A DNA stretch of 64,000 nt from Desulfobacteraceae bacterium. Lineage in GTDB: Bacteria; Desulfobacterota; Desulfobacteria; Desulfobacterales; Desulfosarcinaceae. Under the pieces are notes generated by a model. It was not told the origin of the DNA, made no database searches, and saw only the letters and a program-made list of their open reading frames with translations. Position numbers and translations under genes: made by a program. The stretch is taken from positions 1 to 64,000 of the forward strand of contig JAAERL010000021.1 in assembly GCA_024230435.1 (NCBI GenBank). The letters are read 5' to 3'. This document shows, piece after piece, positions 8,009 to 16,968 of this stretch; the stretch's first letter is position 1, and each line of letters opens with the position of its first letter.

Positions 8009-9403
8009 ATGCCAAACGTCTATGGTTTGCTCAATGTCGGTCAAACGGCTCTTCTGGCTCAGCAGAAAGCCATTGATATCACAGGCAATAACATCGCAAA
8101 TGTCAACACTCCCGGTTATTCACGCCAACAACTGACCCTTGTTCAGAAAACCCCCGTGCGCGTCGAAGGTATGACAATGAGTACCGGCGTTACGTCAGAA
8201 ACCCGCATTCAAAGATTCTACGACCAGTTTTTGGTCGCCCAACTCAATTCTGAAAAGGATGCCCTGGGCCGATGGGATGCCCAGAAAAATGTTATGGCAA
8301 AAACCGAAATTCTGTTTGACGAGGTTTCCGGCTATGGTCTCAACGGTGCGATGTCCGATTTTTGGAACGCCTGGCAAAATGTAGCCAATAATCCATCCGG
8401 GCATGTGGAACGGGTCAGCCTAGTCAATACCACCCAATACCTGACCAGCACCTTCAGCCAATTAAGAGGCAGCCTGACAAGTCTCCAGGAAGATATTGAC
8501 GACAGTGTTGACAGTGCTGTCACCCAAATCAATATCATAACCTCTCAAATTGCCGATTTAAACCTAAAGATCATCCAGGTTGAATCCGGGGGCCATAATG
8601 CAAATGATTTCAGGGATCAGAGGGATTCTCTGGCCAATGATTTATCAACACTCATAGATATTGAAAGTTTTGAAGATGGAGATGGCAACCTGACCATTAC
8701 GGCAGGCAGCGGCCAGCCCCTGGTGGAGATCGGCAATGACTGGACGTTGAGCACGGCCAATAGCGGGGGAGTACAGCATGTTTACTGGAATTCGAGCAAC
8801 GGCTCAACCACCGATATTACCACCACTATCTCCGGCGGAGAACTCAAAGGGTTTATCTATGGCAGGGACACCCTCATTAACGGATATTTGACGGATTTGG
8901 ACTCACTGGCCAGCACGTTGATCACGCAAGTCAATACCCTGCACAGCACTAGTGCCGGTTACGGGCTCGATGGAACCCAAAACAATTTTTTCACAGGCAG
9001 TGACGCATCGGATATTGCAGTAAACACAGCCATTGTTTCAAACCCAAATAAAATTGCGGCTGCATCGGATAGTGCACAGCTGCCCGGCGATAACACCAAT
9101 GCCATCGCCATTGCCAACCTGCAAAGCGCTTTGACCATGTCCGGTGGAGCAGCCACTTTTGATAACTACTACACAGCGCTGGTCGGCGAAGTAGGCCAGG
9201 ATGTGCTGTCATCTAATTTTAACTATGAGCATGAAGTAACCATGGTAAATCATCTTGAACAGCGCCGCCAGGAAATCTCAGGAGTTTCCCTGGATGAGGA
9301 AATGGTGAACATGATTCAACACCAGCACGCTTATAACGCTGCGGCCAGACTGATTACCATGACGGATGAATTGCTGGACACCTTGTTGTCCTTGACCCGG
9401 TAA
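8009..9403 (+). CDS. flgK: Flagellar hook-associated protein FlgK
   Basis: This 464-residue protein begins LLNVGQTALLAQQKAIDITGNNIANVNTPGYSRQ, the FlgK form of the flagellar N-terminal motif. It ends DEEMVNMIQHQHAYNAAARLITMTDELLDTLLSL. FlgK is the first junction protein between hook and filament, exported unfolded with FlgN help. The length is typical for FlgK with a modest variable middle domain. AAAGGAGG precedes the start at good spacing, and flgL follows after 28 bases. Confidence 0.95.
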   Translation: MPNVYGLLNVGQTALLAQQKAIDITGNNIANVNTPGYSRQQLTLVQKTPVRVEGMTMSTGVTSETRIQRFYDQFLVAQLNSEKDALGRWDAQKNVMAKTEILFDEVSGYGLNGAMSDFWNAWQNVANNPSGHVERVSLVNTTQYLTSTFSQLRGSLTSLQEDIDDSVDSAVTQINIITSQIADLNLKIIQVESGGHNANDFRDQRDSLANDLSTLIDIESFEDGDGNLTITAGSGQPLVEIGNDWTLSTANSGGVQHVYWNSSNGSTTDITTTISGGELKGFIYGRDTLINGYLTDLDSLASTLITQVNTLHSTSAGYGLDGTQNNFFTGSDASDIAVNTAIVSNPNKIAAASDSAQLPGDNTNAIAIANLQSALTMSGGAATFDNYYTALVGEVGQDVLSSNFNYEHEVTMVNHLEQRRQEISGVSLDEEMVNMIQHQHAYNAAARLITMTDELLDTLLSLTR

Positions 9404-9431
9404 TTATCTAAGAAAAGGGGGGGCACAAGCC

Positions 9432-10301
9432 ATGCGCGTGAGCAACCAAATGATGGCCAACCGCATAAAGGTCAACTTGAATAGACAAACATCGCAAATG
9501 TTTAAAGTACAGGAACGTATTGTCACCGGGAAAAAAATCAACCGTCCTTCCGATGATCCCGTTGGCATAGGTGAGGCCTTGAATTACCGCAAAATCATAT
9601 CCAATATGGAACAATATGGCGAGAACATTGAGAAGGCCAAAATTCATATTGATACAGTTGAATTGATCCTTGACACAGTAACCGACTTTTTATCGGATGC
9701 AAAAGAAATCGCTTTTGATCCTAATGTTGATATGCGCGACTCTTTTGCCGAAGACATCAGCACTATCCGGCAGCAAGTGCTTCAAATGGCAAATTCGCAA
9801 ATGAACGGTAATTATATTTTCGGCGGTAATCTTACCGATACAGAGCCATTTGTCGAAGCCGCCGGTGTGGTGTCGTACGCCGGTGATAATGATGCCAAGG
9901 ACTACATGGTCGGTGAAAACTTAATTATTGATATTCAGGCGGACGGCAACAATATATTTATGGGGGCGGATGATATCTTCGATGTATTGGCCGATTTGGA
10001 AACCGCCTTGCTCGCAGACGATACCGCGAACATTACAGGCCAGATAACACGTATCGAAAGCGCCTTGGACCAGCTTGAAACCGTACGCGTGGAAAACGCC
10101 GGACGGAGCCATAGGCTTACTGCTACCAAAAACTACTACGATCATTACAAGGTAAATATGCAAGACATGCTATCGCAAACCGAAGACGCTGATATGGCCG
10201 AATCAATAATAGATCTTCAGGTTCAGCAAGTGGCTTACGAGAGCACCCTGGCCACATCCGCCAAGATGGTTACGCGCAGCCTGGTGGACTTTATTTCATA
10301 G
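9432..10301 (+). CDS. flgL: Flagellar hook-associated protein FlgL
   Basis: This 289-residue flagellin-like junction protein starts MRVSNQMMANRIKVNLNRQTSQMFKVQERIVTGKKINRPSDDPVGIGEALNYR, where the RPSDDP turn and its flanks are diagnostic of FlgL/flagellin N-termini. The C-terminus AESIIDLQVQQVAYESTLATSAKMVTRSLVDFI completes the coiled coil. FlgL links FlgK to the filament. No flagellin gene is in the window. The gene ends three bases before the converging motB gene, with no room for a terminator between them. Confidence 0.95.
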   Translation: MRVSNQMMANRIKVNLNRQTSQMFKVQERIVTGKKINRPSDDPVGIGEALNYRKIISNMEQYGENIEKAKIHIDTVELILDTVTDFLSDAKEIAFDPNVDMRDSFAEDISTIRQQVLQMANSQMNGNYIFGGNLTDTEPFVEAAGVVSYAGDNDAKDYMVGENLIIDIQADGNNIFMGADDIFDVLADLETALLADDTANITGQITRIESALDQLETVRVENAGRSHRLTATKNYYDHYKVNMQDMLSQTEDADMAESIIDLQVQQVAYESTLATSAKMVTRSLVDFIS

Positions 10302-10304
10302 GCA

Positions 10305-11036
10305 TCATTGCGTTCTGCGGGGAAGATTTCCAATAATAATTTCAACACGCCTGTTTTTTTCGCGCCCTTCGGCTGTGGAGTTGGAGGCAATGGGCCGGTA
10401 TTTACCAAATCCCATGGTGGAAATGCGTTGCGGGTCAATGGATGAATTCGCAATCAAAAATTCCGCAACGGCCGAAGCCCTTGCGGCGGACAACCTAAGG
10501 TTGGTTTTAAACGGTCCGCCGCGCATGCGAATGTTATCCGTATGCCCGGATATGATAACATCTTCATCGGAGGATTCTAATAATTCGGCGACTTCTTTTA
10601 AAAGAGGTTTCAAAACAACCTTGATTTCAGCTTTGCCGGAATCAAAAGTGCTTTCTCCCATAAGGCGAATGACTACTTCTTGTGCTCCTTCTTTAATTTC
10701 GATTTTACCTTCCATACCTTCAAGCTTGGAAGCGAAGAGCTCTTCTACCTGCCGGCCGATTTCTTCCCTGATACGCGTGGCAATGATCTCCTGATCAAAA
10801 TCTTTGGCGATCATTTTCATGCCTTTTGGAATTTCCATTATTTTGGTGCGTTTTTGGACACCAAACGCTTTTTCCATTGACCCGGCAACCTGTTTGTATT
10901 TTTGACGATCCAGTTCAGAAAAAGATAGCAGCAGCACAAAAAAACACAGCAGCAGACTCATCAGATCCCCAAAAGTGACCACCCATTTCGGCGCTCCGGG
11001 CTCAATATCAGGCTTTTCTTCTACAGGCGCTCCCAT
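10305..11036 (-). CDS. motB: Flagellar stator protein MotB/PomB-type
   Basis: This 243-residue protein has one membrane span (about 20-40) containing the ion-carrying aspartate D24 in TFGDLMSLLLCFFVLLLSF, the position of D24 in PomB and D32 in E. coli MotB. The C-terminal half is an OmpA-like peptidoglycan-binding domain (SGHTDNI..., NLRLSAARASAVAEFL, GFGKYRPIASNSTAEGREKNRRVEI). With MotA it forms the stator that turns the flagellum. The coupling ion cannot be settled from sequence, although the partner resembles sodium-type PomA. It overlaps motA by one base. Confidence 0.93.
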   Translation of the reverse strand: MGAPVEEKPDIEPGAPKWVVTFGDLMSLLLCFFVLLLSFSELDRQKYKQVAGSMEKAFGVQKRTKIMEIPKGMKMIAKDFDQEIIATRIREEIGRQVEELFASKLEGMEGKIEIKEGAQEVVIRLMGESTFDSGKAEIKVVLKPLLKEVAELLESSDEDVIISGHTDNIRMRGGPFKTNLRLSAARASAVAEFLIANSSIDPQRISTMGFGKYRPIASNSTAEGREKNRRVEIIIGNLPRRTQ

Positions 11037-11818
11037 CAGGCAACCGCTCCTTCACCCTCCTGGTTCTCACCCACTTCACGTTCTTGCGGGGACAGGAAAA
11101 TTTTTAATGACTCTTCAAGAACCATTGGTGAAACGCCCCGGTTTATGCCAATGGCAGCCTCGACAATTATATTTTTATTTAATTTTTCCTGTGCACTGCG
11201 CAATTTCAATTTGTCGGCCAAAGGAAGAAAAATAAAATTTGCAAACACCGCGCCGTAAAGTGTCGTCAAAAGAGCCACAGCCATAGAAGGCCCAATAGAG
11301 GCCGGATCATCCATAGTGGCCAGCATTTGCACCAAACCGATCAGGGTTCCTATCATGCCAAATGCCGGGGCCGTATCGCCCATGCCTTTAAAAACTTCCT
11401 GGCCGAGGCCATGGCGCAGAAGAGTCAGCCGGATATCCTTATTGAGCATATCTTCGATTAATCCTTCGTCATAGCCATCGGAAAGGTATTGCAGAGCCTT
11501 GGCGGAAAAAATGTCCGAGGGCTCTTCTTTTTCCAGCGCGATCAATCCTTCTTTTTTGGCAATGCGCGTAAAATTGACCATTTCTTTTATAATCGTTTGC
11601 GGATCGTCCATTTTTAGCAAAAACGCTTTCATCGCGACTTTAATGGAGCCTAAAACATCCGCCATCTTAAACTTGATAAAAGTGGTGGCAATGGTGCCGC
11701 CCAAAACAATTAGCAAACCCGGAAGATTGATGAAGACGGTCGCGCTGCCGCCCATGATAATGGCCGCTAAAATAAAAAAAGTACCGCTGGCCAGGCCGAT
11801 AACGGTTGCTATATCCAT
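11036..11818 (-). CDS. motA: Flagellar stator protein MotA/PomA-type
   Basis: The 260-residue membrane protein opens MDIATVIGLASG and has four hydrophobic spans with a cytoplasmic loop between spans 2 and 3. The conserved late segment is FKGMGDTAPAFGMIGTLIGLVQMLATMDDPASIGPSMAVALLTTLYG. That block, including the proline pair region and the short length, is closer to PomA/LafT-type proteins than to enteric MotA (295 residues). It lies between the HD-GYP regulator (10 bases upstream) and motB, so the three genes probably form one sigma-28 operon. Confidence 0.93.
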   Translation of the reverse strand: MDIATVIGLASGTFFILAAIIMGGSATVFINLPGLLIVLGGTIATTFIKFKMADVLGSIKVAMKAFLLKMDDPQTIIKEMVNFTRIAKKEGLIALEKEEPSDIFSAKALQYLSDGYDEGLIEDMLNKDIRLTLLRHGLGQEVFKGMGDTAPAFGMIGTLIGLVQMLATMDDPASIGPSMAVALLTTLYGAVFANFIFLPLADKLKLRSAQEKLNKNIIVEAAIGINRGVSPMVLEESLKIFLSPQEREVGENQEGEGAVA

Positions 11819-11828
11819 AAACTATCCT

Positions 11829-13007
11829 CTATTTGTGAACAAATACCGTATCGCTAATGTTTCCTATCAAATTGTATTGTTTCAATTTTTCAATAGTTTT
11901 GCTATCGAGTTCAGTACCAGCGGCCATGATAAAGGCGCCGGTTTTCATATGCACATCTTTTGCAACAACCATAGCGGGCTTTAATTTATCCAGATGAATT
12001 TCATAATCCGTTGATTTTTCAAATTCTTGATTTCTTTTTTCATTTATCTCAAGAAGCAGATCCACAATATGCGGATCTAATTGATAGCCTCTTAATTTGT
12101 TCAAATGCTCATGAACATCCTTTCGTTTGATCTGATCACGATATATCAGGTTATCATAGCTATTGGCGGCGCAGACGATCCTTGCTATGACCGGAATCTG
12201 CTCACCGGCCAGCTGGTCCGGAAAACCCCGTCCATTGTATTGCTCATGATGCATGCGAACGATGCCGGCAACCGGCTTTAATAAATCGATTTGCCCGAGA
12301 GTAATTTCGCCGCGCACCGGATGACTGCGGTATAAATCATACTCATCTCCTATTAATTCGATACGTTTTTTACTCAATATGGTTTCGGGCAGCCCGATTA
12401 AGCCGATGTCATGCATCAAACCGGAAACCTTGCTGATCTCATAGTCTTGAGCTGCTACCTGTTCATGAAGTTGGGCCAGCTCAAAGCAAAGTTTACCTAC
12501 ACGCTGACAATGGGCGCCCAAGTTTTTGCTGTAGGCTTCCATTAAGGTGATAAACATTTGGATGGTTTGGAAATAATTATTTTTTATGGCGATATATTTC
12601 TTGTTCAGTTCCCGCTCTAAGCTGATAATTCGCTCACCAATTTCCAGGCGTTCACGCAGTTCATCAAGATTTACCGGCTTTGCAAGGAAATCGTCCACAC
12701 CGCTTTGCAATCCCCGGACAATATCCGTTCGTGTGTCCTGGGAACTGATCAAAATAAAATAGATATATTTTTCCAAATTCAGGCTACGAACCTTTTTTAC
12801 CAGCTCCAAGCCATCGATATTGGGCATCAACCAATCGCTGACAATAATATCGGTATTTAATTTTTCCAAAATCTCAAGTGCTTGCTGTCCATTATTCGCG
12901 GTATTGATAACATAACCCCAACTGGACAAATTTTTTTCCAGCACGGCCAGCGTACCGGTATCATCTTCCACTAATAGAATTTGCAACGCACCGCTTTTCT
13001 TTGACAT
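11829..13007 (-). CDS. Response regulator with HD-GYP domain (putative c-di-GMP phosphodiesterase)
   Basis: A receiver domain fills the first 120 residues (ILLVEDD, phospho-acceptor aspartate in IIVSDWLMPNIDG, lysine in FLAKPV). An HD-GYP domain follows, with HCQRVGKL, MHDIGLIGLP, HPVRGE and HHEQYNGRGFP. The last line is close to the HHExxDGxGYP signature but has N for D and F for Y. Such proteins usually hydrolyse c-di-GMP. I start at the ATG at 13007, seven bases after GGAG; an ATG at 13031 adds eight residues. Its place ahead of motAB behind a sigma-28 site suggests control of flagellar rotation or the motile-sessile switch. Confidence 0.88.
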   Translation of the reverse strand: MSKKSGALQILLVEDDTGTLAVLEKNLSSWGYVINTANNGQQALEILEKLNTDIIVSDWLMPNIDGLELVKKVRSLNLEKYIYFILISSQDTRTDIVRGLQSGVDDFLAKPVNLDELRERLEIGERIISLERELNKKYIAIKNNYFQTIQMFITLMEAYSKNLGAHCQRVGKLCFELAQLHEQVAAQDYEISKVSGLMHDIGLIGLPETILSKKRIELIGDEYDLYRSHPVRGEITLGQIDLLKPVAGIVRMHHEQYNGRGFPDQLAGEQIPVIARIVCAANSYDNLIYRDQIKRKDVHEHLNKLRGYQLDPHIVDLLLEINEKRNQEFEKSTDYEIHLDKLKPAMVVAKDVHMKTGAFIMAAGTELDSKTIEKLKQYNLIGNISDTVFVHK

Positions 13008-13124
13008 TTCATCTCCGTGTTGCATTGTCATTTTTCAGCCGCTTTTTCCCATTATGCTTAACTTTGAGCATCAGCTTATGCTCTCAAAGGTCTAATTTGA
13101 TTAGATCGTTTAACGCTGAAAGCA

Positions 13125-13151
13125 ATATCGGCCCGCTTTGACAAAACTTAA
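13125..13151 (-). promoter_or_regulatory. Sigma-28 (FliA) promoter of the HD-GYP-motA-motB operon
   Basis: On the minus strand TTAAGTTT, 11 bases and GCCGATAT match the FliA consensus TAAAGTTT-N11-GCCGATAA at 14 of 16 positions. The predicted start near 13117 lies about 110 bases before the start codon at 13007. This puts the stator genes in the late flagellar class with flgMNKL. Confidence 0.75.
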
Positions 13152-13567
13152 CCCATTGATCTTTGAAATTACACATATTTCAGATAACTGAACAGCTAGA
13201 GGTCATAATATTAAAAAGGTTTATGCAAAAAAATGCTTCTTATGTGTAAAAAAACTTATCCCTAGTAATCAGCCAAGGATCCTTGTATTCGAATCGGCGC
13301 GTACCAAGACCTAAAGATTTAAAAATTAAAGTTTAAAACAAAAAAGGACGATATGAAGATCGGGAAACCATGTTTTCGATGGGAAAGAAAATGCCGCTGA
13401 TTTTCTTTATGCCTTGTATGATTTTATCCAATATTACCTGTTTCTGATCTTGACATTAACCATTTGATAGCATTTTAAAATTTTAATGGCCTTAATGTTT
13501 GAAAAATTATAATCTAACAGTAACCTAATTATCATTACTAAATGATCCGGCTGGATCATAAATGCTT
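13152..13567. other. AT-rich intergenic region without a recognisable gene
   Basis: I see no open frame with a ribosome site, no RNA gene and no clear promoter in this stretch. It lies between the sigma-28 promoter of the stator operon and repeat copy 2. Short frames such as one from about 13353 are closed within some 15 codons. Confidence 0.5.
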
Positions 13568-13728
13568 AGGCGATTGGCGGAAAAGAATATACCAGATTGA
13601 GCTTCGATTTTTTTTCGTATTCAAGGCGTGCCAAAGTTTGCATACTTAACGTATTCGCACCTTTGGCATAACGCAGAAGACGGAAAAAAAGACATACAAG
13701 ATGTTATATTCCTTAACACAAATCGCCT
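13568..13728 (-). repeat. Long-palindrome repeat, copy 2 (reverse orientation)
   Basis: It starts AGGCGATTGGCGG and ends AATCGCCT. The inner inverted repeat reads in the opposite sense to copy 1 (GCCAAAGTTTGCATAC first, then GTATTCGCACCTTTGGC). It sits about 80 bases ahead of the histidine-kinase gene at 13810, flanked by TT on the left and TA on the right, like the other copies. Confidence 0.85.
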
Positions 13729-13809
13729 TAAATCAATGTTACGTAAAAACCTGCATTCAGTGGTAAAATAAGCGGCGAGCAGGCACAGCCGTATCAGGAG
13801 TAATAACTC

Positions 13810-15543
13810 ATGGAAATTCTAATCGTTGAAGATGATTTTATCTCACGCAGCTTACTCAAAAAAATGTTGCTATCAATAGGGCAAAAGGTCATTGAGGCTG
13901 AAAATGGCCGAAAGGCCTGGGAAGTCATTAAGGAGCGTAGCTGCAAATTTATCATCACTGATTGGATTATGCCGGAGATGGATGGACTTGAATTGTGCCG
14001 AAGGGTTCGTCAAAACTATAAAGACAATTATGTTTACATTATTATGCTCACTGTCAAGGATCGCAAAAAGGACCTGGTCAATGTATTGGAAACAGGAGCC
14101 GATGATTTTATTCCCAAACCTTTTGATCCAGAGGAGCTGCGCGCCCGTGTACTAACCGGTATACGAATCCTTGAACTTGAAGACAACCACATCAAACTGC
14201 AACAAAACATTGTTGAAAGCCGCAAAAAGCTGCGTACTGTTTTCGACTGCCTTCAAGAACAAATTGTATCGATAGATCCGGATTTTACCATTGTATCGGC
14301 AAACAAATCTTTTGTTAAAGATACACGGCTCGGTATCGATCATGTGGTGGGCAAGAACTGTGAGCAACTCAAAGAAGAATCTGCTGTATTAAAAAATTAT
14401 TCATCCAAAATTATACCGCTTGTGCAAAACGTGTTTGCCAGGGGAAAAGCAAACGAAAACGTCATAATCTTTGACGAACAGCCGGATTCAAAAATTTACA
14501 AACAAGTCAATTGTCTGCCCATTAAGGATAAATTGGAACGGGTCGTTCAAACCGTTGTTGTAATGAAAGATATTACCGAAGAGCGCCGCAATACTGAAAA
14601 AATCCGCCAGCTAAACGAACGCTTGCTGGAAAGTTATAGTCAAATCGAAGCTAAAAACAAAAAGCTGGAGCAAACCCTGGTAAGACTAAAAGAGACCCAA
14701 CACCAGATGCTGCATTCCGAAAAAATGGCCTCCATTGGTCAACTTGCCGCCGGTGTTGCCCATGAAATTAACAATCCCACCGGCTTTGTCAGCTCTAACC
14801 TGAAAACGCTGGGAGATTACCAAAAAGATATGCATGAGCTGATCCTGCGCTACCAGAAATTTTTAAAGAGCCTGGAATCTGCCGGAAACAAACCTGATCT
14901 TTCCTCTACGATTACACCAAAAATACAGTCGCTTAAAGATTTTGAAGAAGAAATCGATATTGATTTCCTCATCAAGGATACCACGGATTTGATATCGGAC
15001 TGTCGTGAAGGCGCCTCCCGAATTAAAAAAATCGTATTAGACCTGAAGGACTTTGCCCATCCCAACGAGGATAAGGTTCAATCCACGGATATCAATAACG
15101 GAATTTTATCCACCCTGAATGTTGTCAGCAATGAAATTAAATACAAAGCCTCTGTGACTAAGCATCTGGAACAAATTCCCAAGATAAATGGTTATCCTCA
15201 CCAGTTAAACCAGGTTTTTATGAACATACTGATCAATGCCGCACAATCTATTGAAAAAAATGGAAATATAGATATCAATACCAGATCCCAAAAAGGTTTT
15301 GTGGAAATATCCATAAGCGATACGGGATGCGGCATACCTGAAGAAAATATAAATAGAATATTCGATCCTTTCTTTACTACAAAAGATGTGGGAAAAGGCA
15401 CCGGTTTGGGGATGAACATCGCGTTTAACATTATCAAAAAGCACAAGGGCACAATTGACGTCAGCAGTACGGTAGGCAAGGGAACAACGTTTCTGATCCG
15501 GCTCCCAGTCGAAAACAGCAGTCAACCCAGCCCTGCAAGTTAA
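13810..15543 (+). CDS. Receiver-PAS-histidine kinase hybrid sensor
   Basis: Residues 1-120 are a receiver domain (phospho-acceptor D51 in ITDWIMPEMDG, lysine in IPKPF), followed by a PAS-like region (about 140-255, ending VVMKDITEERR) and a coiled coil (260-305). A HisKA-type dimerisation helix carries H318 in GVAHEINNPTGF, and the HATPase domain shows the N (NILINAAQS), G1 (DTGCGIP) and G2 (GKGTGLGM) boxes. There is no membrane segment, so it is a soluble kinase that receives a phosphoryl signal at its N-terminus. It heads a cluster with a REC-HD-GYP, an HDOD, a REC-PAS and a second kinase gene. The signal is unknown. Confidence 0.88.
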   Translation: MEILIVEDDFISRSLLKKMLLSIGQKVIEAENGRKAWEVIKERSCKFIITDWIMPEMDGLELCRRVRQNYKDNYVYIIMLTVKDRKKDLVNVLETGADDFIPKPFDPEELRARVLTGIRILELEDNHIKLQQNIVESRKKLRTVFDCLQEQIVSIDPDFTIVSANKSFVKDTRLGIDHVVGKNCEQLKEESAVLKNYSSKIIPLVQNVFARGKANENVIIFDEQPDSKIYKQVNCLPIKDKLERVVQTVVVMKDITEERRNTEKIRQLNERLLESYSQIEAKNKKLEQTLVRLKETQHQMLHSEKMASIGQLAAGVAHEINNPTGFVSSNLKTLGDYQKDMHELILRYQKFLKSLESAGNKPDLSSTITPKIQSLKDFEEEIDIDFLIKDTTDLISDCREGASRIKKIVLDLKDFAHPNEDKVQSTDINNGILSTLNVVSNEIKYKASVTKHLEQIPKINGYPHQLNQVFMNILINAAQSIEKNGNIDINTRSQKGFVEISISDTGCGIPEENINRIFDPFFTTKDVGKGTGLGMNIAFNIIKKHKGTIDVSSTVGKGTTFLIRLPVENSSQPSPAS

Positions 15544-15583
15544 TTTATAAGAAATCTGCGGGATCAAAGGGGCGGCTATAAAA

Positions 15584-16960
15584 ATGGAACATACCCTATT
15601 ACTTGTGGATGACGAAAAAGCCATTACTCGTTCTCTTCAACGTTTGTTCAGAAGACAAGGATACACTATTGTGACCGCTGAAAGCGGAAAAGAGGGGCTT
15701 GAAAAACTTCAGGAACTTACTCATCCGGTTTCGCTAATTATTTCCGACCAGCGGATGCCGGAAATGAATGGCGCTCAATTTCTTGAAAAAGCAAAGGATC
15801 TGTTTCCGGACGCTATTCGTTATCTGTTAACAGGTTACTCCGATGTTGGGGCCGTTATTCAGGCAGTTAACAAAGGTGAAATTCACCGCTATTTAACAAA
15901 GCCCTGGAACGATGACGATTTGCTTTTGCATGTACGCCAAAGCCTTGAACATTATGAGTTGGTGATGGAAAACAAGCGCCTGACATCACTGACAATTCAA
16001 CAGAATAAATCTCTTGCTGAGCTGAACGGAAACTTAGAGAAAAAGGTGCAGGAACGAACCAAAGAGGTTTATGAAAGAAACAAGGCCTTGCAGACCATCA
16101 ACAGCATGCTCGAAAACAGTTTCAAGGATTCGATTAAGTTACTTGTTTCCATGGTGGAAATGTTAAATCCCGGGTTAGGTAAATGCATGCGTAAAGTGGC
16201 CAGCCTGGCCCGGCAAACCGCCCAAACAATGAAACAGTCTGCAAAGGATTTAGATACCATCGAAATGGCGGGTATGATACATGATATCGGTTTGCTGGGA
16301 GTTCCCGAAGACATTTGGTGCAAAGATGTTAAACAAATGACCGATGAACAATTCCAGATATACAGCGAGCATCCCATAATCGCCTCAATTATTCTGGAAA
16401 ATATAGAAAAAATGGCAAACGTGGGAGAATTGGTTCTTTACCATCATGAGCATGTAAACGGTACCGGGTTTCCCAACGGTCTAAGAGGAAACCAGATTCC
16501 CCTGGGATCGAAAATATTGCTGGCGGTGTCTGACTACTGCAACATCACTGAAACCTGGCCCAGGGATATGCAGAAACTAATGAATATGGTGCGCAGAAAG
16601 TTCGAGCCTGAAGTCTGGAAATCCATGGCGATTGATGACGGCCCGGAACCAATAATAGAAAATGCCGCCGAGCAGAAACTTTTTCAGGGGGCCAAAAGAA
16701 AATATGACATTGAAGTTGTTAGCGCCTTACTTAGAACGGTCAAGAAAAACAATAACATTCCGATAACTTATACCATGGAGCTGTCAAGTCTTGCAGCGGG
16801 TATGACGTTAATGCAAGACTTGCGTTTGAATGACGGACGATTGTTATTAACTAAAGGATCTGTACTCAAACCGGCTTCGGTTCAATCGATTCAAAGCATT
16901 GGTGAACGCGCAATGATACCCGGTAAGGTTTCTGTTTCAATTCCCGGGAATCCGGATTAG
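15584..16960 (+). CDS. RpfG-type response regulator with HD-GYP domain
   Basis: The 458-residue protein has a receiver domain with D55 in IISDQRMPEMNG and the TKPWND motif typical of RpfG-like receivers. A coiled coil spans about 125-175, then an HD-GYP region carries MIHDIGLLGVPEDI, SEHPIIA and HHEHVNGTGFPNGL. The metal-binding HD and the HHE are present, and the GYP reads GFP, so activity on c-di-GMP is plausible but not assured. A C-terminal segment of about 100 residues (LAAGMTLMQDLRLNDGRLLLTKG) resembles the tail of the HD-GYP protein at 11829. The HDOD gene starts eight bases after its stop. Confidence 0.85.
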   Translation: MEHTLLLVDDEKAITRSLQRLFRRQGYTIVTAESGKEGLEKLQELTHPVSLIISDQRMPEMNGAQFLEKAKDLFPDAIRYLLTGYSDVGAVIQAVNKGEIHRYLTKPWNDDDLLLHVRQSLEHYELVMENKRLTSLTIQQNKSLAELNGNLEKKVQERTKEVYERNKALQTINSMLENSFKDSIKLLVSMVEMLNPGLGKCMRKVASLARQTAQTMKQSAKDLDTIEMAGMIHDIGLLGVPEDIWCKDVKQMTDEQFQIYSEHPIIASIILENIEKMANVGELVLYHHEHVNGTGFPNGLRGNQIPLGSKILLAVSDYCNITETWPRDMQKLMNMVRRKFEPEVWKSMAIDDGPEPIIENAAEQKLFQGAKRKYDIEVVSALLRTVKKNNNIPITYTMELSSLAAGMTLMQDLRLNDGRLLLTKGSVLKPASVQSIQSIGERAMIPGKVSVSIPGNPD

Positions 16961-16968
16961 GCAAAAGT

